DNA of 64,000 bases from contig NZ_LJYX01000017.1 of assembly GCF_001440345.1 (NCBI RefSeq), positions 124,001-188,000 of the forward strand. Reading direction: 5' to 3'. The position numbers and the translations under genes are program-made. Positions 54,959 through 62,264 of this stretch are shown here, piece after piece; the stretch's first letter is position 1, and the number at the start of each line of letters is the position of its first letter. The notes beneath the pieces are model-generated. The model saw nothing but the letters and a program-made list of their open reading frames with translations, ran no database searches and was not told the DNA's origin. Origin of the DNA: Colwellia sp. TT2012 (GTDB lineage: Bacteria; Pseudomonadota; Gammaproteobacteria; Enterobacterales; Alteromonadaceae).

Positions 54959-55609
54959 TTAGTTAAGTAGTGGTGCTTTAATGAGTGCTTGTTGAATGCC
55001 CTCTAACCAGGCCTGAGCATTGAAGTTCAGTGGCTGACTAAGCGGTTTATCCGCCTCGTTATTCGTTCCAGGCTTAGCTGGTGTTGCCGCTGCTGTGATT
55101 TGCCTGTGCTTAAGCTGAGTAAATAAACTGGTGTTTTGCAGCACTTGCGTGTCGATATGGCTTTTATCATCACGAAAAGCTAACGGTTTAGCTTTCATCG
55201 CGTTAGTTAAATGTATATTGGCTAAATCGTTATCAACAATCGTTTGTACTTGGTTGAATTGCTTAACATCCTCTGGTGCAGACAGTGCTAAAGGTGCTGG
55301 TGCAGCTAGGTTGAATTGTTTTCTCAAGGCAATATTACTTAAGTCTGCCGTTATAGGCTCGGCTGCTTGAGGTAATAAAAATTGGCTTTGTTCACGGACA
55401 TCATCCGTTAACATTGCCAGCATCAAGGTAAAGTCTGCACGACGAGTTTGTCCAACACTTTCATTCAACTGCTCACCAAGTTGCAACTCATGTAGCAATA
55501 CATTAGTGACTGAAAAATCAGTGACCAAATGCTCAGCACTGCTCTTGCTCACTTCATTATCTGGTGCGAAATTATTGCTTGAAAACTGTGGTAATAGCTC
55601 TACGGCCAC
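54959..55609 (-). CDS. VC2046/SO_2500-like protein of unknown function
   Basis: 216 residues. The segment LLHELQLGEQLNESVGQTRRADFTLMLAMLTDDVREQSQF (cited in parts: LGEQLNESVGQTRRADF) resembles the VC2046/SO_2500 family of Vibrio and Shewanella from memory. The start is GTG (55609). No membrane segments or catalytic motifs are visible. It converges with ychJ, leaving 6 bp between stops. The function is not known. Confidence 0.6.
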   Translation of the reverse strand: MAVELLPQFSSNNFAPDNEVSKSSAEHLVTDFSVTNVLLHELQLGEQLNESVGQTRRADFTLMLAMLTDDVREQSQFLLPQAAEPITADLSNIALRKQFNLAAPAPLALSAPEDVKQFNQVQTIVDNDLANIHLTNAMKAKPLAFRDDKSHIDTQVLQNTSLFTQLKHRQITAAATPAKPGTNNEADKPLSQPLNFNAQAWLEGIQQALIKAPLLN

Positions 55610-55616
55610 TGCGCTA

Positions 55617-55685
55617 TGCTCTTATTTATGCCTTGATAAATAAGTTATCGGCTAAAAGTAAAAAACATTTAGCCGATAAGAGCAT
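55617..55685. repeat. Nested inverted repeats between the VC2046-like gene and the kinase gene
   Basis: The outer arms ATGCTCTTAT (55617-55626) and ATAAGAGCAT (55676-55685) and the inner arms TTATCGGCTAAA (55645-55656) and TTTAGCCGATAA (55668-55679) are perfect. A further TTATTTAT/ATAAATAA hairpin (55623-55643) overlaps the outer arm, so alternative foldings compete. It may be a terminator or attenuator for the kinase transcript; the T-tract is weak. Confidence 0.5.
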
Positions 55686-55798
55686 AAATTTACAATTAAT
55701 TATTACACTGCTTTATTAAGCGATTTTATTGCCAATAATTATTGCCTTTGAGCACTGCGTTTAAGTACTATTTTTACTTACAGCTGATGATAATTAAG

Positions 55799-57088
55799 TT
55801 AAGTCACTTGCTTTATTGGCCACGTAAGTGTGAAGGACGCACCGCCAAGCTCACTATCACCGATAACTGCATGCCCTTGATGCCACTCCATAATGCGAGC
55901 AACAATAGCTAAACCTAAACCAAAACCACCGGTTTCACGGTTTCTTGATTGATCGCCACGTGAAAACGCATCAAAAATAACTTGCTTAAATTCATCAGAA
56001 ACACCATCACCGTTATCTTCAACACAAATTTGGCATTGTTCTTTTTCTAATGACAGCGTCACTCTCACTTGGCCATTACCATACTTAATGGCGTTGCTAA
56101 TAAAGTTATTAACCGCCCTATCGATAAAGTGGCCATCACAGCAAACAAGGTTATTCGGCAGTTTATTAATAAACTCTATCGAGCTGACAAACTGATCATG
56201 ACTGGCTATTTGTAAGCTCACTAACTCGCTCAAGTCAGTACGGCTAAAGTTCAGTTCAGGTTTGTCATTATCAAAAGCAGCATATATAAGCATTTCATTG
56301 ATCAGCTCTTCTAATTCACGCACATCATTGCTAATTTGTTGCTGGTACTTTATTCTTTTTTCATCATCTTTAATTGTGTCAAGCATCTGTAAAGCAAATT
56401 TGGTTCGCGCTAAAGGCGTTCGTAACTCATGGGACACGGCATTGGTTAACTCTTTATGGGCTTCAATTAAACGCCGAATACGCGCTGCCATCATATTAAA
56501 GGAGGAAATCATCGGTGCTATCATGGTTGATTTTGCCGCGGGGGCCTTACTATCAAAATTACCTTGACCAAACTCCTTGGTCGCTTTTTTTAATAATTCT
56601 AAATCCCGTGACATCGGCCATAACCAAATAAAAATGATAACGCCAAAACAGGCTAACATTAACACTCGGTAAATGGCCTTTAATCTGGGCCTAGTTGGCA
56701 TTTTTACCCGATCTAAAGTAATAACAGAGTTGGAATCTTTTAGTAAATAATGAATGACCACCTGATCATCGAAATAATAAATATGAGTATTTGAGTGCAT
56801 TAAAGCATTATGTTTGGTGTGATCAATTCCTTCAACTTCCGCTAAAGACATGAGTTTCAAAGGTAAGTCCCAGCGTTTTGCTGCCCCAGCTATTATCGCT
56901 TCCCACTCGTCTTCAGGATGCTTTTGCACATAATCCCCAGTAGCCATCATCAGGGTTTTATAACCGGTATAGGATTCAATATCTTGCTCTAGATAAGATG
57001 TCCACACTTCATCGAGTGCCCAAGAAAAAATGATAAAAGTGGATATGATAAAGAAATAGAGATTAAAAAACGAACGACCTAATTTCAT
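55799..57088 (-). CDS. Sensor histidine kinase, RstB-like
   Basis: 429 residues. Two membrane segments (about 8-26 and 138-158) bracket a periplasmic sensor of about 110 residues. A HAMP-like region and the dimerisation/phosphoacceptor domain (SHELRTPLAR, His about 229) follow, then an ATPase domain with NFISNAIKYG (N box), VEDNGDGV (G1) and GFGLGLAIV (G2). Length and loop pattern recall E. coli RstB. The partner regulator gene lies 164 bp upstream with a terminator between, unusual for such a pair. The ligand is unknown. Confidence 0.9.
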   Translation of the reverse strand: MKLGRSFFNLYFFIISTFIIFSWALDEVWTSYLEQDIESYTGYKTLMMATGDYVQKHPEDEWEAIIAGAAKRWDLPLKLMSLAEVEGIDHTKHNALMHSNTHIYYFDDQVVIHYLLKDSNSVITLDRVKMPTRPRLKAIYRVLMLACFGVIIFIWLWPMSRDLELLKKATKEFGQGNFDSKAPAAKSTMIAPMISSFNMMAARIRRLIEAHKELTNAVSHELRTPLARTKFALQMLDTIKDDEKRIKYQQQISNDVRELEELINEMLIYAAFDNDKPELNFSRTDLSELVSLQIASHDQFVSSIEFINKLPNNLVCCDGHFIDRAVNNFISNAIKYGNGQVRVTLSLEKEQCQICVEDNGDGVSDEFKQVIFDAFSRGDQSRNRETGGFGLGLAIVARIMEWHQGHAVIGDSELGGASFTLTWPIKQVT

Positions 57089-57129
57089 TAATGTGCCTTA
57101 ATTAACAGAATGAAGTAAAAGTAAGCTTA

Positions 57130-57172
57130 AGAAAAAGGCTTTGTCACTGGCAAGAAGTAAACAAAGCCTTGA
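57130..57172 (-). terminator. Terminator between response regulator and kinase genes
   Basis: On the minus strand AAGGCTTTGT (57170-57161) pairs with ACAAAGCCTT (57044-type arm at 57044 is not meant; the arm is 57044+91, i.e. 57135-57144), followed by TTTCTTAAG. The 10-bp stem and the T-rich tail make a credible Rho-independent terminator after the regulator gene, so the kinase would be made from read-through or its own promoter. Confidence 0.75.
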
Positions 57173-57252
57173 TATTTTAGTCGCTATTTAGCAATTACCA
57201 GTAAAACCTGCACTTTGAGTGCTAATGGCTAATGGCTAAACGCTACAGTGAG

Positions 57253-57969
57253 CTAGCTCCATGCGTCTGGCACAAATAAGTAACCCTGGCCCCAAATAGT
57301 CTTGATCCTAAATGGCGTTTCAGTGCTGTCATGTAATTTTTTACGTAAGCGAGAAATTCGCACATCAACACTTCTGTCTAAGCCATCATATTCACGGCCA
57401 ATTACCGCTTTATAGATATAATCTCGATTTTGTACTTCACCGGATTTACTGGCCAGTAACCATAACAAATCAAATTCTTGGCTGGTTAGGTCAATATTTT
57501 CACCTTGCAAAGTCACTTTACGTGAGGCTTTACTGATAAATAAACCACCACAGTTAATTTCACCTTTATCTTCATTTTGGTTAGGTAAATCGCCGCGACG
57601 TAATAAGGCGTTAACTCGCGCTAATAATACTCGCGGTTCAACTGGCTTGATAACATAATCATCAGCGCCAATTTCTAAGCCTAACACTTGGTCAAAATCA
57701 GTACTTTTTGCTGTTAACATTAATATCGGGCCGGTAAATTCTGGGCGTAAATCACGACAAACACCAAAGCCATCTTTACCTGGTAACATTACATCTAAAA
57801 TAATGATATCTGGCGAGAAAAGTTTTACCCGTTTAGCAACGGTGTCACCACGATATTCTTGCTTAACATGAAAGCCTTCATTGGTTAAAAAGTCGGTGAC
57901 TAAATCGGATAATTGACGATCATCTTCAACCAATAATATTTTTTTTACGTTTGAGTTACTATCTGGCAT
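57253..57969 (-). CDS. OmpR-family response regulator, RstA-like
   Basis: 238 residues from ATG 57969 (AAGGA 7 bases before it; another ATG at 57975 is too close to that site). The receiver domain has VEDDRQ acidic residues, phosphoacceptor Asp in IIILDVMLPGKDGF, conserved Thr in MLTAKS and Lys in DYVIKPVEP. The C-terminal winged helix has LTSQEFDLLWLLA and RSVDVRISRLRKKL. It regulates transcription with the downstream kinase. The closest E. coli layout is RstA. A pair of 16-bp repeats lies about 120-165 bp upstream. Confidence 0.92.
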   Translation of the reverse strand: MPDSNSNVKKILLVEDDRQLSDLVTDFLTNEGFHVKQEYRGDTVAKRVKLFSPDIIILDVMLPGKDGFGVCRDLRPEFTGPILMLTAKSTDFDQVLGLEIGADDYVIKPVEPRVLLARVNALLRRGDLPNQNEDKGEINCGGLFISKASRKVTLQGENIDLTSQEFDLLWLLASKSGEVQNRDYIYKAVIGREYDGLDRSVDVRISRLRKKLHDSTETPFRIKTIWGQGYLFVPDAWS

Positions 57970-58090
57970 ATACATTTCCTTATTTATTACGTGTTATTTA
58001 TGCTATTGATAAATAACGGTACGAATAACGATACTGATAACTGTATTAACAGTTTTTTGTTGTGTTGCTCATTTAGGCTTAGCTTAAACA

Positions 58091-58136
58091 AGTTATTACG
58101 GTTAAACAATAGGCTCTACCAGTTGTTACGTTTAAA
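58091..58136. promoter_or_regulatory. Direct repeats spaced 30 bp upstream of the regulator gene
   Basis: AGTTATTACGGTTAAA (58091-58106) and AGTTGTTACGTTTAAA (58121-58136) agree at 14 of 16 positions and are offset by exactly 30 bp, about three DNA turns. This geometry suits binding of an OmpR-family dimer array on one DNA face, possibly autoregulation. The binding protein is an inference. Confidence 0.4.
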
Positions 58137-58247
58137 TTACACTTTATAACATTAAGGGCTGTGGCTAACGTTCAAACTAACGGTATTGAAAATCGTCAAA
58201 GTCGCGCTACATCAAGGTGGACTGTCAGCCAATGCCTAAGCAGATAG

Positions 58248-58333
58248 ACCCGTTACCATTCAAGATGCATGTTTCAGAGTCCTTGAGCAATGTCAATTCA
58301 AGGCGCTGTGATGAAATAATGGTTGTTCAGGAG
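58248..58333. repeat. Partial copy of family A element
   Basis: Begins accgttaccattcaagatg-like (accc gttaccattcaagatg) and matches the inverse of the right end of the 27301-27593 element for about 86 bp, as far as GGTTGTTCAGGAG. The copy has a few substitutions and no second inverted end, so it is truncated. It lies in the 547-bp gap between the regulator gene and xthA; the rest of the gap shows the 30-bp-spaced repeats and no gene. Confidence 0.8.
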
Positions 58334-58516
58334 CACAGAGTACTCTTTGCGACTTATTATCTCAAAAATTAGTCAATAGCAGAGACTAAAATGAAAATTC
58401 AACCGCACCTCGGTAAAATAAACCTTGCGAGACGATAGATAAACACGCAAGATCAACCGCTTAATTTACCCAGCAATACATATCGATATTGTTCGCTAAA
58501 AGTCATTAGGAATCCT

Positions 58517-59323
58517 ATGAAAATCATCTCTTTTAATATTAATGGCCTTCGTGCCCGTCTTCACCAATTGCAAGCGATTATCGATAAACATCAACCCGAT
58601 ATTATTGGCTTACAAGAAATAAAGGTACATGATGAAGTTTTCCCTTTAGCAGCGGTTGAAGCCATGGGTTACCATGTCTACTTCCATGGTCAAAAAGCAC
58701 ATTATGGTGTCGCTATGTTATGTAAAAAAGCAGCAGATACCGTGCAGCGTGGCTTCCCTAGCGATGACGATGAAGCACAACGCAGAATGATTATGGTAAC
58801 AACTACCAACGATAAAGGTGAGAAAATAACAGTATTAAATGGCTACTTTCCACAAGGCGAAAATATTAGCCACGAAACTAAATATCCCTACAAGCGTAAG
58901 TTCTACCAAGACTTAATGAACTACCTTAATGACAATCACACTAATGATGAAAATGTCATTGTCATGGGCGATATCAATATTTCACCACTTGACCTTGATA
59001 TAGGTATTGGCGAAGTAAACCGTAAACGTTGGTTAAAAAGTGGTAAATGTTCTTTCCAAGATGAAGAACGTCAATGGTTAAAAACCTTAATGGATTGGGG
59101 CTTTATTGATACTTTTAGAAAATTGCACCCAGAAACAACAGCACGATATTCGTGGTTTGATTATCGCTCACGTGGCTTTGATGATAATCGCGGTCTTCGT
59201 ATTGATGTTGTTCTAGCAACACAAAACCTGGCAGCGCAATGTATTGAAGCTGATATTGATTATGAATTACGCGGCATTGAGAAACCTTCAGATCATGCAC
59301 CTATTTGGTCAACATTTTCTTAA
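58517..59323 (+). CDS. xthA: Exodeoxyribonuclease III
   Basis: An AP endonuclease/3'-repair exonuclease of the EEP family. Seen motifs: [17 protein letters not shown] (metal Glu), [13 protein letters not shown] (Asp/Asn), and the catalytic ending PSDHAPIW. 268 residues as in E. coli. It is followed 12 bp later by rlmA on the same strand, so probably one transcript. No promoter was assigned. Confidence 0.96.
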   Translation: MKIISFNINGLRARLHQLQAIIDKHQPDIIGLQEIKVHDEVFPLAAVEAMGYHVYFHGQKAHYGVAMLCKKAADTVQRGFPSDDDEAQRRMIMVTTTNDKGEKITVLNGYFPQGENISHETKYPYKRKFYQDLMNYLNDNHTNDENVIVMGDINISPLDLDIGIGEVNRKRWLKSGKCSFQDEERQWLKTLMDWGFIDTFRKLHPETTARYSWFDYRSRGFDDNRGLRIDVVLATQNLAAQCIEADIDYELRGIEKPSDHAPIWSTFS

Positions 59324-59335
59324 GGTTCACTATAC

Positions 59336-60151
59336 ATGCATACTGAAAAATTTGCCCAGTACCGGTGCCCGCTTTGCCAACAAGCCTTGTTGCTTACTGA
59401 AAAGAGCTACCGTTGTATAAATAAGCATAGTTTTGATCAAGCTAAACAAGGCTATGTAAATTTATTGCCGGTTCAATTTAAACATTCAAAAGAACCTGGC
59501 GATAACAAAGCAATGGTACAAGCTAGACGGGCATTTTTAGATAAAGGCTATTACCAACCCTTGCTTGACAGTATGCTAGCGCTCTATCAAAAGTATGGTG
59601 ATAAAAACGCCGCCGTTTTTGATGCTGGCTGTGGTGAAGGATTTTATACCCATCAGCATAAAACTGAGCAGAATAGTGTCTACGGCGTCGATATTGCCAA
59701 AGAGACGATAAAAATTGCCGCAAAACGCTATCAAGATTGTTTTTATAGCGTAGCAACGCTGTCTGACCTGCCCTTTAATGATGGTCATTTTGGCTGGCTA
59801 TATAGCGTTTATGCGCCTATTTTAGAAAGTGAGTTTACCCGTGTTTTGCAAGATAAGGGTTATTTGTTGACGGTTACACCGGCCGATAACCATTTATTTG
59901 AACTTAAAGCACTGATATATCGCCAGGCAACCAAACATGACACTGCAAAACAAGTCATTAAGCAATTAACCTTGGTTGAAGAGCAACGTTTAAACTACCC
60001 AATGAACTTCTCTAATAGTGACGATGTGTTGAATTTATTAGCAATGACACCCTTTGCCTTTAAAGCCAGTGAAGAGTTAATTAACGAATTAAAGCAACAA
60101 AAAGAATTCAGTTGCCAAGCTGATTTTGTCCTGCGCTTATATCAAAAATAA
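59336..60151 (+). CDS. rlmA: 23S rRNA (guanine(745)-N1)-methyltransferase
   Basis: Methylates G745 in 23S rRNA helix 35. The N-terminal zinc finger is visible: CPLCQQALLL, then CINKHSFDQAKQGYVNLLP. The SAM-binding VFDAGCGEGFYTH follows, and the family strand SDLPFNDGHFGWLYSVYAP. 271 residues, near E. coli RlmA. It is 12 bp after xthA and converges with yfbV. Confidence 0.93.
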   Translation: MHTEKFAQYRCPLCQQALLLTEKSYRCINKHSFDQAKQGYVNLLPVQFKHSKEPGDNKAMVQARRAFLDKGYYQPLLDSMLALYQKYGDKNAAVFDAGCGEGFYTHQHKTEQNSVYGVDIAKETIKIAAKRYQDCFYSVATLSDLPFNDGHFGWLYSVYAPILESEFTRVLQDKGYLLTVTPADNHLFELKALIYRQATKHDTAKQVIKQLTLVEEQRLNYPMNFSNSDDVLNLLAMTPFAFKASEELINELKQQKEFSCQADFVLRLYQK

Positions 60152-60218
60152 TAATAATCAAAAGCATGGATAATCGGGGAAGTCACTTTTATCACAACAA
60201 ACTTTTACGTTAACAATA

Positions 60219-60244
60219 GACAAAGTAACGAGAGTTACTTTGTC
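60219..60244. other. Perfect hairpin at the yfbV stop codon
   Basis: GACAAAGTAAC (60219-60229), GAGA loop, GTTACTTTGTC (60234-60244). The 11-bp stem includes the TAA stop of yfbV (minus strand) and on the plus strand has a GNRA-type GAGA loop. No T-run follows on either strand. It may stabilise the 3' ends of the convergent rlmA and yfbV transcripts. Confidence 0.6.
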
Positions 60245-60783
60245 GTCGCAAACGTTAATTGTAAAAGTTGCGCAAGATCGATATAGCGTGGTTTATACGT
60301 TGCTAAGCTAGCAATCGCATTCTTATTACTGTGACTATAGCGATGACCATTACTTTGCTCATTGTTACGATCATTGTTATAACCGACTTGCTCCGCAGTT
60401 TTCTCTTTACCCTGCTGCTTTACCTTTTCTAAACCACTGTGATACCAAGAAGCCAGTGATGGCGGTAACAACTTATCGGCTTTTACCCCAGATAAAACTA
60501 AGGCCTGTACGGGCATACTGATTAAAAACAAACCATATACCAGCGCTTGCGGTAGTGCATTTATGGCATTATTTATCGAGCCTTGGCCCAATGGATACCC
60601 TGAGGCTAAATAAAGCTGCATAATGACAGTAAACATGGCTAAGGCAGGGAAATATCGACAAACAAAGCGGGCGCTTTGTACTGCTCGATAATCTTCAAAA
60701 TACTGCGTTAATTCTGGCTTGTCAGGCCAAAGCGCTAAATATTTTTGCCCCAATTTAATGAGTTCTACAACGGAGATATTCAT
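60235..60783 (-). CDS. yfbV: UPF0208 membrane protein YfbV
   Basis: 182 residues from ATG 60783, giving MNISVVELIKLGQKYLALWP; a TTG 33 bases upstream is less likely. Two membrane segments (about 53-72 and 82-105) and ENYRAVQSARF-like FEDYRAVQSARFVCRYFPALA match the family. In E. coli YfbV helps insulate the Ter macrodomain. The C-terminal extension beyond the family core is polar, Asn/His-rich and ends in a short hydrophobic segment. It is divergent from ackA as in E. coli. Confidence 0.9.
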   Translation of the reverse strand: MNISVVELIKLGQKYLALWPDKPELTQYFEDYRAVQSARFVCRYFPALAMFTVIMQLYLASGYPLGQGSINNAINALPQALVYGLFLISMPVQALVLSGVKADKLLPPSLASWYHSGLEKVKQQGKEKTAEQVGYNNDRNNEQSNGHRYSHSNKNAIASLATYKPRYIDLAQLLQLTFATTK

Positions 60784-60921
60784 ATCACTACTATAGCAGT
60801 TAGAGCTTATAAGCAACAGTCAGAAATGTAACTAACTAATTAGTACGAATAGTAATCATTAAAATGCCAATAAAACAGCCTTTTATTACTTTGCATCAAG
60901 ATTTTTAAGCAAGTCCAGCGC

Positions 60922-60927
60922 TATAAT
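60922..60927 (+). promoter_or_regulatory. Candidate ackA promoter -10 box
   Basis: TATAAT lies 65 bp before the ackA ATG in the divergent yfbV/ackA gap. The best -35 at 16 bp (GATTTT) is weak. No FNR or ArcA site was identified. Confidence 0.35.
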
Positions 60928-60992
60928 GAAGACACTCGTCTTATTGCATATATTATCTCTACACCTTTTCACTTTTTTAAAAGACAACATAC

Positions 60993-62231
60993 ATGACCCA
61001 ACAAAAATCGCCCAGCCAAGTATCAGTTAATACAACTGCCATTTTAGTGATTAATTGTGGCAGCTCTTCCGTTAAGTTTTCCTTAATCATGCCATTGACT
61101 GGCGAAACGCTATTATCCGGCTTAGCTGAATGTCTACTCAGTTCAACGGCTAGCATCACCATCAAGCAGGGTGGGAAAAAACAGTCTTATAAGCTAACCG
61201 AACCCTTTAATCACCAAGCAGCACTGACGGTCTTAGTAGAGCAATTACAACAGCTTAATTTGGTTCAATATATCAGTGCCATTGGTCATAGGGTTGTCCA
61301 TGGTGGCGAACATTATTCAGAGCCAAGGTTAATTACTGAGGAGGTAGAGCAAGCGATTGCTCAATTGGCAACACTAGCACCCTTACATAATCCGGCAAAC
61401 CTTATTGGTATTAAATCATGCCAGCAAGCTTTTGCCAACTTACCGCAAGTAGCTGTATTTGATACGGCGTTTCATCAAAGTATGCCAGAAAAAGCCTACC
61501 TCTATGGCCTACCCTATACACTGTACAAGGAACATGGCATAAGACGATATGGTTTTCACGGTACCAGCCATTATTTTGTCGCAAAACAAGCAGCAAAATA
61601 CTTAAATAAGCCGCTAGAGCAATGTAACTTGATCAGTGCCCATTTAGGCAATGGTTGTAGTGTTACCGTGATTAAAAAGGGTAAGAGTGTCGATACGAGT
61701 ATGGGCATGACACCTGGTGAAGGCGTAATGATGGGCACTCGCTGTGGTGATATCGATGCCGGCATTCTCTTTCATCTAGTAGATAATTTAGGTTACGCCA
61801 TTAATGATGTAGATAAATTAGTTAATAAAGAAAGTGGTTTATTGGGTGTTTCCGGTTTAAGTAATGATTGTCGTACCTTAGAAAAGGTCATGTTAGAAGA
61901 TAATCATGTGCAAGCCACTTTAGCACTGACAGTATTTTGTTACCGTATTGCTAAAAGCATCGCCTCCTATAGCGCCAGCTTAACTCAACTAGACGGCCTT
62001 ATTTTTACCGGTGGTATAGGAGAAAACTCAAGTTGGGTGCGTACTGAAATAGTGAAACAACTCAGCTTATTAAACTTTTCTTTAGACGAAGACGAAAACC
62101 AAAGAACGCGCTTTGGTGTATCAGGTAATATTGCAGATAAAAACTCAAGAGCTATTTGGGTTATTGCCACCAATGAAGAATGGGTAATAGCAGAGCAATC
62201 AGCGCTATTATTAAAAAATTTAGCCAAGTAA
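60993..62231 (+). CDS. ackA: Acetate kinase
   Basis: Interconverts acetate and acetyl phosphate with ATP. Signatures: VINCGSSSVKFSL (Asn21), IGHRVVHGG, FDTAFHQSMP, RYGFHGTSH, AHLGNGCSVT, TPGEGVMMGTRCGD and FTGGIGENSSWVR. 412 residues, including about 11 extra N-terminal residues relative to E. coli. pta follows after 33 bp, so they form the usual ackA-pta operon for acetate overflow and substrate-level ATP synthesis. Confidence 0.97.
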   Translation: MTQQKSPSQVSVNTTAILVINCGSSSVKFSLIMPLTGETLLSGLAECLLSSTASITIKQGGKKQSYKLTEPFNHQAALTVLVEQLQQLNLVQYISAIGHRVVHGGEHYSEPRLITEEVEQAIAQLATLAPLHNPANLIGIKSCQQAFANLPQVAVFDTAFHQSMPEKAYLYGLPYTLYKEHGIRRYGFHGTSHYFVAKQAAKYLNKPLEQCNLISAHLGNGCSVTVIKKGKSVDTSMGMTPGEGVMMGTRCGDIDAGILFHLVDNLGYAINDVDKLVNKESGLLGVSGLSNDCRTLEKVMLEDNHVQATLALTVFCYRIAKSIASYSASLTQLDGLIFTGGIGENSSWVRTEIVKQLSLLNFSLDEDENQRTRFGVSGNIADKNSRAIWVIATNEEWVIAEQSALLLKNLAK

Positions 62232-62264
62232 ATGCTCCATATCACGTTAAGTAGGATTTAATTT

